A DNA stretch of 64,000 nucleotides, from the NCBI RefSeq assembly GCF_014764405.1, contig NZ_CP061725.1, positions 4,216,001-4,280,000 of the forward strand, in the 5' to 3' direction. Numbering within the stretch: the stretch's first letter is position 1; every line of letters begins with the position of its first letter. Below are positions 1 through 8,778 of the stretch, in pieces. Under the pieces are notes generated by a model. That model was not told the DNA's origin. It saw nothing but the letters and a program-made list of their open reading frames with translations, and ran no database searches. This stretch comes from Micromonospora craniellae (GTDB taxonomy: Bacteria > Actinomycetota > Actinomycetes > Mycobacteriales > Micromonosporaceae). Made by a program: the position numbers and the translations under genes.

Positions 1-210
1 GAGGGCGTGAACCGGGTCAAGAAGCACACCCGCATCAGCACCACTCAGCGTGGCGCCAAGACCGGTGGCATCGTCACCCAGGAGGCACCGATCCACGTCT
101 CGAACGTGATGGTCGTGGACTCCGACGGCAAGCCGACCCGCGTCGGTTACCGGATCGACGACAACGGCCAGAAGGTCCGCATCGCGCGTAGCACCGGTAA
201 GGACCTGTGA
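1..210 (+). CDS. rplX: 50S ribosomal protein L24 (3' part)
   Basis: This is the C-terminal 69 residues of L24, an early-assembly protein of the large ribosomal subunit. The reading frame is open from base 1, so the start lies before the window. The segment HTRISTTQRGAKTGGIVTQE and the closing KVRIARSTGKDL are typical of bacterial L24 after its KOW region. Its stop TGA (208-210) overlaps the ATG of rplE, so the two are translationally coupled in the spc cluster. Confidence 0.95.
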   Translation, partial: EGVNRVKKHTRISTTQRGAKTGGIVTQEAPIHVSNVMVVDSDGKPTRVGYRIDDNGQKVRIARSTGKDL

Positions 211-779
211 TGACCACGGCTACCGAAACCAAGACCATGCCGCGACTCAAGGAGCGGTACCGCAACGAGATCGTGGCCCAGCTGCGCGAGCAGCACGAGT
301 ACGGCAACCCGATGCAGGTGCCGCGGCTCGTCAAGATCGTCGTCAACATGGGTGTCGGCGAGGCTGCTCGGGATGCCAAGCTCATCGACGGCGCGGTCCG
401 CGACCTGACCACCATCACCGGGCAGAAGCCGCAGGTCCGGCGGGCAACCAAGTCCATCGCGCAGTTCAAGCTCCGCGAGGGCATGCCGATCGGCGCGAAG
501 GTGACCCTGCGCGGCGACCGGATGTGGGAGTTCCTGGACCGGCTGCTCTCCATCGCGCTGCCGCGTATCCGTGACTTCCGCGGTCTCGACGGGCGCAAGC
601 TCGACGGGCACGGCAACTACACGTTCGGTCTGACCGAGCAGTCGGTGTTCCACGAGATCGACCAGGACAAGATCGATCGCCAGCGGGGCATGGACATCAC
701 GGTGGTGACCACCGCCACGACCGACGACGAGGGCCGGGCGCTGCTGAAGCTCCTGGGCTTCCCGTTCAAGGAGAACTGA
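210..779 (+). CDS. rplE: 50S ribosomal protein L5
   Basis: L5 of the large subunit binds 5S rRNA in the central protuberance. The product is 189 residues. MPRLKERYRNEI, VKIVVNMGVGEA, the RRATKSIAQFKLREG stretch and the C-terminal LGFPFKEN are family hallmarks. I chose the ATG at 210, which overlaps the rplX stop, rather than the GTG one codon earlier. It continues directly into rpsN one base after its stop. Confidence 0.97.
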   Translation: MTTATETKTMPRLKERYRNEIVAQLREQHEYGNPMQVPRLVKIVVNMGVGEAARDAKLIDGAVRDLTTITGQKPQVRRATKSIAQFKLREGMPIGAKVTLRGDRMWEFLDRLLSIALPRIRDFRGLDGRKLDGHGNYTFGLTEQSVFHEIDQDKIDRQRGMDITVVTTATTDDEGRALLKLLGFPFKEN

Positions 780-780
780 G

Positions 781-966
781 ATGGCCAAGAAGGCGCTGAT
801 CCTCAAGGCGGCCGCGAAGCCGAAGTTCTCGGTTCGCGCGTACACCCGCTGCCAGCGGTGTGGGCGTCCCAAGGCGGTCTACCGCAAGTTCGGTCTCTGC
901 CGGGTGTGCATCCGGGAGATGGCCCACCGCGGTGAGCTGCCCGGCGTGTCCAAGGCTTCCTGGTAA
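781..966 (+). CDS. rpsN: 30S ribosomal protein S14 type Z (zinc-binding)
   Basis: This 61-residue short form of S14 (often called rpsZ) is a small-subunit head protein. Two CxxC pairs are visible, CQRC and CRVC, which make the zinc site and distinguish it from the long zinc-free paralog. That paralog typically serves under zinc limitation in actinobacteria. The start lies one base after the rplE stop. Confidence 0.96.
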   Translation: MAKKALILKAAAKPKFSVRAYTRCQRCGRPKAVYRKFGLCRVCIREMAHRGELPGVSKASW

Positions 967-1062
967 TAGCCCGGCGCGCTTCGGCGCATCAGCTGGACTG
1001 TCTCTTCGCCGTAGGCCTGCGCGAGTCGCGGGAACCCCGGCGAGAAAGGTTGACGAGTTTTC

Positions 1063-1470
1063 ATGACGATGACCGACCCGATCGCAGACATGCTCACGCG
1101 TCTGCGTAACGCCAACCAGGCGTACCACGACCGGGTGACGATGCCCTACTCGAAGATCAAGGCGAACATCGCCGAGGTCCTCAAGTCCGAGGGCTACATC
1201 GCCACCTGGGCGGTCGAGGAGCCCGAAGAGGGTGCCGTCGGCAAGCGACTGGTCGTCGAGCTGAAGTACGGCCAGAACCGGGAGCGGAGTCTGGCCGGCA
1301 TCAAGCGCGTCTCCAAGCCCGGTCTGCGGGTGTACGCCAAGTCGGACGGGCTCCCTCGGGTGCTCGGCGGGCTGGGCGTGGCGATCATTTCGACGTCCCA
1401 GGGGCTGCTCACCGACCGGCAGGCCCGCAAGCGGAGCGTTGGCGGGGAAGTCCTCGCCTTCGTCTGGTAA
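1063..1470 (+). CDS. rpsH: 30S ribosomal protein S8
   Basis: S8 binds the central domain of 16S rRNA and is the translational regulator of the spc operon in model bacteria. The product is 135 residues, with MTDPIADMLTRLRNAN at the N-terminus and ISTSQGLLTDRQARK near the C-terminus. It is separated from rpsN by 96 bases that contain GAGAAAGG as a ribosome binding site. The start ATG is followed by a second in-frame ATG at codon 3. Confidence 0.97.
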   Translation: MTMTDPIADMLTRLRNANQAYHDRVTMPYSKIKANIAEVLKSEGYIATWAVEEPEEGAVGKRLVVELKYGQNRERSLAGIKRVSKPGLRVYAKSDGLPRVLGGLGVAIISTSQGLLTDRQARKRSVGGEVLAFVW

Positions 1471-1486
1471 CGGGAGACAGGTAGAA

Positions 1487-2029
1487 ATGTCGCGAATTGG
1501 ACGTAAGTCGATCCCGGTGCCCTCCGGTGTCGACGTGACGATCGACGGCCAGACCATCAAGGTCAAGGGCCCCAAGGGCGAGCTGTCGCACACCCTGGCC
1601 ACGCCGATCACCATCGAGCGGGCCGAGGACGGGCAGCTGAGCGTCAACCGCCCGAATGACGAGCGCAAGGCCAAGGAACTGCACGGCCTGAGCCGTACCC
1701 TGGTCGCCAACATGATCGTCGGGGTCACCGAGGGCTACCGCAAGAGCCTGGAGATCGCCGGTACCGGTTACCGGGTCACCGCCAAGGGCAAAGACCTGGA
1801 GTTCGCGCTCGGGTTCTCGCACCCGGTGCAGGTGCAGGCGCCCGAGGGCATCACCTTCACGGTGGAGAAGCCCACGGTGTTCCACGTGGCCGGTATCGAC
1901 AAGCAGCTCGTCGGTGAGGTCGCCGCCAACATCCGGAAGATCCGCCCGCCGGAGCCCTACAAGGGCAAGGGTGTGAAGTACCAGGGCGAGGTCATCCGTC
2001 GCAAGGCTGGTAAGGCGGGCAAGAAGTGA
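1487..2029 (+). CDS. rplF: 50S ribosomal protein L6
   Basis: L6 is a two-domain large-subunit protein near the factor-binding region. The product is 180 residues starting MSRIGRKSIPVPSGVDV and ending in the conserved IRPPEPYKGKGVKY plus a basic KAGKK tail. I chose the ATG at 1487, 16 bases after rpsH and preceded by GGGAGACAGG. Its last 51 bases are partly repeated just downstream; see the separate repeat entry. Confidence 0.97.
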   Translation: MSRIGRKSIPVPSGVDVTIDGQTIKVKGPKGELSHTLATPITIERAEDGQLSVNRPNDERKAKELHGLSRTLVANMIVGVTEGYRKSLEIAGTGYRVTAKGKDLEFALGFSHPVQVQAPEGITFTVEKPTVFHVAGIDKQLVGEVAANIRKIRPPEPYKGKGVKYQGEVIRRKAGKAGKK

Positions 2030-2042
2030 CCGCGGTCGCTGA

Positions 2043-2100
2043 TACCAGGGCGAGGTCATCCGCCGGCCGCGAGGCCGTGAGAAAGGCAGGTAAGAAGTGA
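2043..2100 (+). repeat. Partial tandem copy of the rplF 3' end
   Basis: The 20 bases at 1979-1998 (taccagggcgaggtcatccg), inside the rplF tail, recur exactly at 2043-2062. The copy also ends like the gene: aggcaggtaagaagtga against aggcgggcaagaagtga. The middle has diverged. The copy supplies the AAAGGCAGG ribosome binding site of rplR, and its fossil stop GTGA provides the rplR GTG start. Confidence 0.85.
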
Positions 2101-2486
2101 GCGCCACGCTGCTCAAGCGCCGCCGCGGTGTCGCCGCCAAGCGTGCCGTCGGGCGTGCGCGTCGGCACTTCCGGGTCCGTAAGAACGTCAGTGGCACCGC
2201 CGAGCGTCCGCGCCTGGTGGTCACCCGTTCGCTGCGGCACATCGTGGCCCAGATCGTGGACGACACCAAGGGGCACACCCTGGCGTCGGCCTCGACGCTG
2301 GACGCCTCGGTGCGCGGTACCGAGGGCGACAAGAGCGCCCTGGCCGGCAAGGTCGGTGCCCTGCTCGCCGAGCGGGCCAAGGCCGCTGGCGTCTCCAAGG
2401 TCGTCTTCGACCGCGGTGGCAACCGGTACGCGGGGCGGGTCGCCGCGCTTGCCGACGCCGCCCGCGAAGCCGGGCTCGAGTTCTGA
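2097..2486 (+). CDS. rplR: 50S ribosomal protein L18
   Basis: L18 binds 5S rRNA together with L5. The product is 129 residues: a basic N-terminus (LLKRRRGVAAKRAVGRARRH), then RPRLVVTRSLRHIVAQIVDD, and the closing FDRGGNRYAGRVAALADAAREAGLEF region typical of bacterial L18. It starts with GTG inside a short duplicated copy of the rplF tail and is followed 34 bases later by rpsE. Confidence 0.97.
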   Translation: MSATLLKRRRGVAAKRAVGRARRHFRVRKNVSGTAERPRLVVTRSLRHIVAQIVDDTKGHTLASASTLDASVRGTEGDKSALAGKVGALLAERAKAAGVSKVVFDRGGNRYAGRVAALADAAREAGLEF

Positions 2487-2520
2487 CAATCCCCGTCACG
2501 AGAGAGAAGAGAGGCTGCTG

Positions 2521-3135
2521 ATGCCAGGTCAACAGCGCCGTGGCGGCGGGTCCGGTGGCAACGAGGGTGGTCGCCGCGACAACCGCCGTGAGGGCGGCCG
2601 TGGAAACGCGCCCGCCGAGAAGACCCCGCACCTTGAGCGGGTCGTCGCGATCAACCGCGTCGCCAAGGTCGTGAAGGGTGGTCGTCGCTTCAGCTTCACC
2701 GCCCTCGTGATCGTCGGCGACGGCGACGGCACCGTGGGCGTGGGCTACGGAAAGGCCAAGGAGGTGCCCGCGGCGATCGCCAAGGGTGTCGAGGAGGCCA
2801 AGAAGCACTTTTTCAAGGTGCCTCGGATCGGCTCCTCGATCCCGCACCCGGTCACGGGCGAGGACGCTGCCGGTGTGGTGCTGCTCAAGCCGGCCTCGGC
2901 CGGTACCGGTGTCATCGCCGGTGGTCCGGTCCGTGCCGTGCTGGAGTGCGCGGGCATCCACGACGTGCTCTCCAAGAGCCTCGGATCGTCGAACCCGATC
3001 AACATCGTGCACGCCACCGTGGCGGCCCTGAAGGGGCTGGAGTCCCCGGAGGCTGTCGCGGCGCGTCGGGGCCTGCCGGTGGAGGACGTCGCTCCGGCCG
3101 CCATGCTCGCCTCGCGGGCGGAGGTGGCCTCCTGA
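2521..3135 (+). CDS. rpsE: 30S ribosomal protein S5
   Basis: S5 is a small-subunit protein that contributes to decoding fidelity. The product is 204 residues. The first roughly 40 residues are a Gly/Arg-rich extension common in actinobacteria. The S5 double-stranded RNA-binding fold begins at LERVVAINRVAKVVKGGRRF, followed by VGYGKAKEVPAAIAKG. The stop overlaps the rpmD start by one base. Confidence 0.97.
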   Translation: MPGQQRRGGGSGGNEGGRRDNRREGGRGNAPAEKTPHLERVVAINRVAKVVKGGRRFSFTALVIVGDGDGTVGVGYGKAKEVPAAIAKGVEEAKKHFFKVPRIGSSIPHPVTGEDAAGVVLLKPASAGTGVIAGGPVRAVLECAGIHDVLSKSLGSSNPINIVHATVAALKGLESPEAVAARRGLPVEDVAPAAMLASRAEVAS

Positions 3136-3317
3136 TGGCACGTCTCAAGGTCACCCAGCTCCGGTCCGACATCGGGACCAAGCACAACCAGCGTGAGTCG
3201 CTGCGGTCGCTCGGTCTCAAGCGGATCAACGACGTGGTGGTCAAGGAGGACCGGCCCGAGATTCGCGGCATGATCTTCAAGGTGAGCCACCTCGTGAAGG
3301 TCGAGGAGGTCGAGTAA
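3135..3317 (+). CDS. rpmD: 50S ribosomal protein L30
   Basis: L30 is a small 60-residue large-subunit protein. The sequence ARLKVTQLRSDIGTKHNQRE and the HLVKVEEVE C-terminus match the family. The gene overlaps rpsE by one base upstream, and its stop TAA shares one base with the ATG of rplO, so it is tightly coupled on both sides. Confidence 0.96.
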   Translation: MARLKVTQLRSDIGTKHNQRESLRSLGLKRINDVVVKEDRPEIRGMIFKVSHLVKVEEVE

Positions 3318-3760
3318 TGACGATCAAGGTGCATCACCTGCGCCCGGCACCCGGAGCCAAGACCGCGAAGACCCGTGTGGGTCGCGGTGAGGGCTCGAAG
3401 GGCAAGACCGCCGGTCGCGGTACCAAGGGTTCGAAGGCCCGGAAGAACGTCCCGGCAGCGTTCGAGGGTGGGCAGATGCCCATCCACATGCGCCTGCCGA
3501 AGCTGAAGGGCTTCAAGAACAAGTTCAAGGTGGTCTTCCAGGTGGTCAACCTGGACCGCCTGGCCGAGCTGTTCCCCAACGGCGGTCAGGTCGGCCCGGC
3601 CGAGCTGGTCGAGGCGGGCGCGGTCCGCAAGGGTCAGCCGGTCAAGGTCCTCGGCACCGGGGACCTCGGCAACGTGTCGCTCCAGGTCAGGGCGCATGCG
3701 TTCAGCGCGTCGGCCAAGGAGAAGATCGCTGCCGCCGGTGGTTCGGTCACCGAGCTGTAA
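3317..3760 (+). CDS. rplO: 50S ribosomal protein L15
   Basis: L15 is a late-assembly large-subunit protein. The product is 147 residues: the extended Gly/Lys/Arg-rich N-terminus (GRGEGSKGKTAGRGTKGSKA) is followed by the globular domain with GGQMPIHMRLPKLKGFKN. It is the last gene before a strong hairpin (3769-3812) that separates the ribosomal-protein block from secY. Confidence 0.97.
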   Translation: MTIKVHHLRPAPGAKTAKTRVGRGEGSKGKTAGRGTKGSKARKNVPAAFEGGQMPIHMRLPKLKGFKNKFKVVFQVVNLDRLAELFPNGGQVGPAELVEAGAVRKGQPVKVLGTGDLGNVSLQVRAHAFSASAKEKIAAAGGSVTEL

Positions 3761-3768
3761 GCAGTACG

Positions 3769-3812
3769 AGCATGGCGCCCGCCAGCTGATCCCAGCTGGC
3801 GGGCACCATGCT
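3769..3812 (+). terminator. Hairpin after rplO
   Basis: A 20-bp stem pairs agcatggcgcccgccagctg (3769-3788) with 3793-3812. There is one mismatch and a 4-base loop. No T-tract follows, which is normal for actinobacterial terminators. It begins 9 bases after the rplO stop. Transcription may be attenuated here, with secY served by its own promoter in 3830-3990. Confidence 0.75.
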
Positions 3813-3991
3813 CTCCGCTGGGCGTGTGCGCCCGGTAACATCGGATTCGGTTTATGTAGCCGGGCGCATCTGCCCGGACCGGGATCGGGCTGTTAGAGTC
3901 CCTTCCCAGCCATGGATATCGGGCACCTGCCCGGCACCCACCCCAAACCGCCAGGGACGACCGGCGGCCCGCCTCGCGCAGGAGGAAGAAG

Positions 3992-5314
3992 TTGCTGTCC
4001 GCCTTTCTCAGTGCGTTCCGAACGCCTGACCTGCGCAAGAAGCTGCTGTTCACAGTAGGCATCATCGCGATCTACCGGCTCGGCGCGACGCTGCCCAGCC
4101 CAGGCGTGTCTTACGGCAACGTCCAGAAGTGCATCCAAGCTACCGAGGGCACGACTGGAGTCCTGAACCTGCTCGACCTCTTCTCCGGTGGCGCGCTGCT
4201 CCAGCTGTCGGTCTTCGCGTTGGGCATCATGCCCTACATCACGGCGTCGATCATCCTGCAGCTGCTGACAGTGGTGATCCCCCGGCTGGAGCAGCTCCGC
4301 AAGGAGGGCCAGGCAGGCCAGGCGAAGATCACCCAGTACACCCGGTACCTGACTCTGGGCCTTGGTGTCCTGCAGGCGTCCGCGTTCGTGGCGTTGGCCC
4401 GTTCCGGACAGCTCTTCAACAACATGTGTGATGAGGAGATCATCCCCACTGGCACCGGAATCCCTGACTGGCTGACCCTCTCCATCCTGGTGATGACGAT
4501 GACTGCCGGTACCGGAGTGGTCATGTGGCTGGGAGAGCTGATCACCGACCGCGGCGTCGGCAACGGCATGTCCGTGCTGATCTTCACCTCGATCGCCGCC
4601 CGCCTGCCCAGCGAGGGCTGGCGGATCCAAGAAAGCCAGGGCTGGGCCAAGTTCTTCCTCGTCATCGCCCTGGTCCTGGTGGTCATCACCGCGGTCACCT
4701 TCATCGAGCAGTCCCAGCGCCGGATCCCGGTGCAGTACGCCAAGCGCATGATCGGTCGGCGGATGTACGGCGGTACGTCGACCTACATTCCGCTGAAGGT
4801 CAACCAGGCGGGTGTCATCCCGGTCATCTTCGGTTCGTCGCTGCTCTACCTGCCGCAGCTGGCGTTGCAGTTCTTCGACCAGAACAACCCGGGCCAGACG
4901 CAGGCGTGGATCCAGAACAACCTGGTCGACCCGACCAGCCCGATCTACATCGCGGTCTACTTCCTGCTGATCATCTTCTTCACGTACTTCTACGTCTCGA
5001 TCACGTTCAACCCGACCGAGGTCGCGGACAACATGAAGAAGTACGGCGGCTTCGTGCCGGGCATCCGCCCGGGTAAGCCGACCGCCGACTATCTGGACTT
5101 CATCCTGAGCCGGATCACGCTGCCGGGGGCGCTGTACCTCGCGATGATCTCGATCCTGCCGAACTTCTTCTTCATCTGGCTGGACCGGCAGCAGTACCTC
5201 AACTTCCCGTTCGGCGGTACCGCTGTGCTGATCATGGTCGGTGTGGCTCTTGAGACCAGCAAGCAGATCGAGAGCCAACTGATGCAGCGGAACTACGAAG
5301 GGTTCCTGCGGTAG
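3992..5314 (+). CDS. secY: Preprotein translocase subunit SecY
   Basis: SecY is the central channel of the Sec translocon, a ten-helix membrane protein. The product is 440 residues. Helices are evident, for example TVGIIAIYRLGATLPSPG and GALYLAMISILPNFFF; the cytoplasmic QSQRRIPVQYAKRM loop and the PGKPTADYLDFIL segment are family signatures. The start is TTG at 3992, supported by a strong AGGAGG 6 bases upstream. The stop abuts adk. Confidence 0.96.
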   Translation: MLSAFLSAFRTPDLRKKLLFTVGIIAIYRLGATLPSPGVSYGNVQKCIQATEGTTGVLNLLDLFSGGALLQLSVFALGIMPYITASIILQLLTVVIPRLEQLRKEGQAGQAKITQYTRYLTLGLGVLQASAFVALARSGQLFNNMCDEEIIPTGTGIPDWLTLSILVMTMTAGTGVVMWLGELITDRGVGNGMSVLIFTSIAARLPSEGWRIQESQGWAKFFLVIALVLVVITAVTFIEQSQRRIPVQYAKRMIGRRMYGGTSTYIPLKVNQAGVIPVIFGSSLLYLPQLALQFFDQNNPGQTQAWIQNNLVDPTSPIYIAVYFLLIIFFTYFYVSITFNPTEVADNMKKYGGFVPGIRPGKPTADYLDFILSRITLPGALYLAMISILPNFFFIWLDRQQYLNFPFGGTAVLIMVGVALETSKQIESQLMQRNYEGFLR

Positions 5315-5968
5315 ATGAGACTGGTTCTGGTGGGCCCGCCGGGGGCGGGCAAGGGAACGCAGGCGGAGTTCATCGCCGCACACGTCTCCGTGCCGAAGAT
5401 CTCGACCGGTGACATCTTCCGTGCCAACGTGTCGCAGGGCACCCCGCTCGGGGTCGAGGCCAAGCGCTACATGGACGCCGGCAAGTTGGTACCGGACGAG
5501 GTCACCATCAACATGGTGCGGGACCGGCTCGCCGAACCGGACGCGTCCGAGGGCTTCCTGCTCGACGGGTTTCCGCGGACGACTCCGCAGGCCGCGGCGC
5601 TGGACAAGCTCCTCGCCGACCTCGGCACCGCGCTGGATGTCGTGCTGGAACTGGTGGTCGACGACGACGAGGTGATCCGGCGGCTCTCCGGCCGCCGGAC
5701 CTGCCGGGGCTGCGGCAAGATCTGGCACGTCGAGTTCGACCCGACCAGTCGGGACGGTATCTGCGACCGTTGCGGTGCCGAGCTGTTCCAGCGCGACGAC
5801 GACAAGCCGGAGACCATCGCCGCTCGCCTGCGCGAGTACGCGGAGAAGACCGCGCCGTTGGTGGACTACTACGGCGCCCAGGGCAAGCTGGTCGGGATCG
5901 ACGCCACCGGCCCGGTGGAGGACGTCACGGTCCGCGCGATCGACGCCCTGCGGTCCTACGGCGGCTGA
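5315..5968 (+). CDS. adk: Adenylate kinase
   Basis: Adenylate kinase interconverts ATP, AMP and ADP in the cytoplasm. The product is 217 residues, the long-lid form. The P-loop GPPGAGKGT is at residues 7-15, the AMP site shows STGDIFR, and LDGFPRT is present. The lid carries four Cys (CRGCGK and CDRC), so it is the zinc-stabilised type. It starts immediately after the secY stop, the standard secY-adk-map order. Confidence 0.97.
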   Translation: MRLVLVGPPGAGKGTQAEFIAAHVSVPKISTGDIFRANVSQGTPLGVEAKRYMDAGKLVPDEVTINMVRDRLAEPDASEGFLLDGFPRTTPQAAALDKLLADLGTALDVVLELVVDDDEVIRRLSGRRTCRGCGKIWHVEFDPTSRDGICDRCGAELFQRDDDKPETIAARLREYAEKTAPLVDYYGAQGKLVGIDATGPVEDVTVRAIDALRSYGG

Positions 5969-6057
5969 GATCGGCATAGTCGCCGGCCGGATAGAGTGCG
6001 AACAGCGGAATACGTCCGGCGTGCCCCGCTGGTTCGGCAACGAAAGGTAGCGCCCCG

Positions 6058-6909
6058 ATGCGTCGTCCCCAGCTGGACATCCAGCTGAAGACCCCCGAGC
6101 AGATCGAGAAGATGCGTGCCGCCGGGCTGGTGGTCGCCGAGGCGTTACGCCGGATGCGTGCGGCGGTGGCCCCCGGGGTCAGCACCGCCGACCTCGACGC
6201 GATCGCCGAGTCGACCATCCGCGAGGCCGGCGCTGTGCCCTCTTTCAAGGGCTACCACGGTTTCCCGGCGTCGATCTGCGCGTCGGTCAACGAGCAGATC
6301 GTGCACGGGATCCCGTCGGTGGATCAGGTCCTCGCCGAGGGCGACCTGATCTCGGTCGACTGCGGTGCGGTGCTCGACGGCTGGCACGGCGACGCGGCGA
6401 TCACCGTCGGGGTGGGCGAGGTCGACCCGGCCCTGCTGCGGATGGCGACGGTGGCCGAGGATGCCATGTGGGCCGGCATCGCCGCCGCCGCCCGGGGTGC
6501 GGCCAGCGGCAAGGGACGGTTGACCGACATCTCGCACGCGGTGGAGAACGCGGTACGCAAGGGCGGCCGCTACGGCATCGTCGACGGCTACGGCGGCCAC
6601 GGCATCGGCACCGAGATGCACCAGGACCCGCACGTGCTCAACCACGGGCGGCCGGGCAAGGGGCCACGGCTGGTGCAGGGCATGGCGCTGGCCATCGAGC
6701 CCATGATCACCATGGGTTCGCCGCGTACCGCCGAGTTGGCCGACGGCTGGACGGTGGTCACGCGCGACGGGTCGCGGGCGGCACACGTCGAGCACACCAT
6801 GGCGTTGCTGCCGGACGGAGTCTGGGTGCTGACCGCCCAGGACGGCGGTAGGGCCCGCCTCGGTGAGCTGGTCACCGCCCGCCAGCCCGCCGGCACATCT
6901 GCTTGCTGA
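6058..6909 (+). CDS. map: Methionine aminopeptidase type I
   Basis: This enzyme removes the initiator methionine from nascent proteins. The product is 283 residues. Metal ligands are recognisable: Asp in SVDCGAVLDGWHGDAAI (two), His in GYGGHGIGTEMH, Glu in IEPMITMG and Glu in VEHTMAL. It lies 89 bases after adk and is preceded by GAAAGG. The final roughly 20 residues are a short extension past the catalytic fold. Confidence 0.95.
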   Translation: MRRPQLDIQLKTPEQIEKMRAAGLVVAEALRRMRAAVAPGVSTADLDAIAESTIREAGAVPSFKGYHGFPASICASVNEQIVHGIPSVDQVLAEGDLISVDCGAVLDGWHGDAAITVGVGEVDPALLRMATVAEDAMWAGIAAAARGAASGKGRLTDISHAVENAVRKGGRYGIVDGYGGHGIGTEMHQDPHVLNHGRPGKGPRLVQGMALAIEPMITMGSPRTAELADGWTVVTRDGSRAAHVEHTMALLPDGVWVLTAQDGGRARLGELVTARQPAGTSAC

Positions 6910-7081
6910 GCGGCCGCGTTCGGGCTCGCAGCCATGTGACGTTCGCCACGACCGAGGTGCGGCGCTCACTGTGCGTGACCGAGCTCCAGGCTCGTGTGCG
7001 TCCCCATTGCGCTCCCTGGTGTGGCGGCGGGCGTGCGGCGCCGGTTAGCCGGACTGGCAGCACGATGGCATGCTTGCCGAC

Positions 7082-7864
7082 ATGGACGGGCAGGACGGGA
7101 TGCGGGCAGCGAACTCCGACCGGCAGGCCGTCGCCGAACGGCTCCGGGCAGCGCTCGACGAGGGCCGGCTGGACCTGCACGAGTACGACGAGCGGTTGCA
7201 GCGGGCCTACGCGGCACGGACGTACGCGGAACTGGCCGCCCTGACGGGTGATCTGCCCGGGGCGGTGCCGGCGCGGCAGGAGCCCGATTCTCCGGTGTTG
7301 CCCGACGGCGGGCGTGGGGTGACCGTCCGCTGGCTCGTCGACGTGTGGGAGCCGTGGCTCAGGACCGTCGGCATCGTCGTCGCCATCTGGGCGGTCACCT
7401 CGTTCGCGGCCCGCGACCTCCTGTACTTCTGGCCCATCTGGGTGGCTGGCCCGTGGGGCGCGGTGCAGGTGGTGCGTACCGTCACCGGGCTGAGCACCGG
7501 GGAGCCGCAGCGCTGGGCGGCGCAGCAGGAGCGACGCCGGCAGCGGCGGGCGGAGAAGAAGGCCCGCAAGCGGGAGCGCGCCGCGCTCGCTGCCGAGCAG
7601 TCCGGCGAGATCGCCGCCACGGCGGGCGGCCCGACCGTCGAACCGTCGACGGCGGCGCATTCCTCGACGTCGGGCGGCGGGTCCGTCGCGCCGGCGGGCG
7701 GGGACCGGGTGCCGAACCGCACGGCCGAGGTCACCGGTGCCGCGCAGGAGCGCGATCGGCCGGTCACCGGCTCGGGCGCGCAGCGCGAGCGCCCGGCTGG
7801 GGCGGACTCGCAGGCCGAGGAGCAGGGCACGGAGGTCGGCGGCGGGACGGTCGCCGAGCGCTGA
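7082..7864 (+). CDS. DUF1707 domain membrane protein
   Basis: A roughly 260-residue protein with an N-terminal DUF1707 domain (ANSDRQAVAERLRAALDEGR, LDLHEYDERLQRAYAARTYAEL). About two hydrophobic segments follow (TVGIIVVAIWAVTSF-like and YFWPIWVAGPWGAVQVV). The tail, from about residue 145, is charged and low in complexity. Such proteins are common in actinobacteria and of unknown role. The start is uncertain: ATGs at 7070, 7082 and 7100 are in frame, and the domain itself begins near the last. Confidence 0.8.
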   Translation: MDGQDGMRAANSDRQAVAERLRAALDEGRLDLHEYDERLQRAYAARTYAELAALTGDLPGAVPARQEPDSPVLPDGGRGVTVRWLVDVWEPWLRTVGIVVAIWAVTSFAARDLLYFWPIWVAGPWGAVQVVRTVTGLSTGEPQRWAAQQERRRQRRAEKKARKRERAALAAEQSGEIAATAGGPTVEPSTAAHSSTSGGGSVAPAGGDRVPNRTAEVTGAAQERDRPVTGSGAQRERPAGADSQAEEQGTEVGGGTVAER

Positions 7865-8136
7865 CCCGCCGGCCGGGTACGCCGCGCGGAGTGCGACCTG
7901 GCGAGTAGAACGTCGGGTTTGTCCATCTCGTTGGAGTGCTCTCGCCGGTCGGTTTGGCGACGACGTGCAGCCGGGCGTACACTTTCTGATCGGCGCACAG
8001 CGTCCACTCTGCCATGCCCACCAGCGCTTCGGTGGGACGCGGAGCCGCGGCTGGCGCGGGAATCTGATCTTGATCAGTCACCCGTGTAAGACGTTGTGGG
8101 CCGTCCGGAGTAACCGACGTCAGGACAGCGGAGGAC

Positions 8137-8358
8137 ATGCCGAAAAAAGACGGAGCCATCGAGATCGAAGGTCGGGTCATCGAGCCCCTGCCGAACGCCA
8201 TGTTCCGGGTGGAGCTCGCCAACGGCCACAAGGTGCTGGCTCACATCAGCGGCAAGATGCGGCAGCACTACATCCGCATCCTGCCGGAGGACCGGGTCGT
8301 CGTCGAGTTGTCGCCGTACGACCTGACTCGCGGGCGCATCGTCTACCGCTACAAGTAA
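8137..8358 (+). CDS. infA: Translation initiation factor IF-1
   Basis: IF-1 binds the A site of the 30S subunit during initiation. The 73-residue S1-like OB-fold protein has canonical sequence: MPKKDGAIEIEGRVIEPLPN, FRVELANGHKVLAHISGKMR and RGRIVYRYK. The start is ATG with GGAGG 6 bases upstream. The 272 bases before it (7865-8136) hold no gene and presumably carry the promoter of the alpha-type cluster. Confidence 0.97.
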   Translation: MPKKDGAIEIEGRVIEPLPNAMFRVELANGHKVLAHISGKMRQHYIRILPEDRVVVELSPYDLTRGRIVYRYK

Positions 8359-8449
8359 GCCTGACGGCGGCCGGAAATCGTCCCGTGTCCGTCTTCGACG
8401 TCCGGTGTCGCGCCTCGTGGCGCCGGGCCAGATGGGAAGTAAGGCAACC

Positions 8450-8563
8450 GTGAAGGTCAAGCCGAGCGTCAAGAGGATCTGCAACAAGTGCCGGGTTATC
8501 CGCCGGCACGGCCGGGTCATGGTGATCTGCACCGACCCGCGCCACAAGCAGCGCCAGGGCTGA
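8450..8563 (+). CDS. rpmJ: 50S ribosomal protein L36
   Basis: L36 is a 37-residue zinc-ribbon ribosomal protein that begins with GTG. KVKPSVKRICNKCRVIRRHG and VICTDPRHKQRQG are canonical. The ligands are C-x2-C, then a later Cys and His, so it is the zinc-containing form. It lies 91 bases after infA, with GGAAGTAAGG as ribosome binding site. Confidence 0.96.
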   Translation: MKVKPSVKRICNKCRVIRRHGRVMVICTDPRHKQRQG

Positions 8564-8778
8564 ACCCAGCCCACACATCACACATGCTCGTCCCAGCCGC
8601 GAGCGGTGCGCAGCGCGTACTTTCTCGTGGTTGACCCCCGGTCGGAGGCCGGGGCCCGCTCGGGCAGCGACCGATCCCGGTCGCCGGCGTGGATCGCGCC
8701 GGAAAGACGGGACGGTCGGGTAGCGGGGTGGGACGGGTCCAGACCTCCGACCGAAAACCACAAGGAGTACGCCCGCAG

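Noticed and set aside
3893..6040. 715-codon minus-strand frame opposite secY and adk
   Set aside because: The opposite strand encodes unmistakable SecY and Adk. The antisense product is rich in Arg, His, Asp and Val with no motif.
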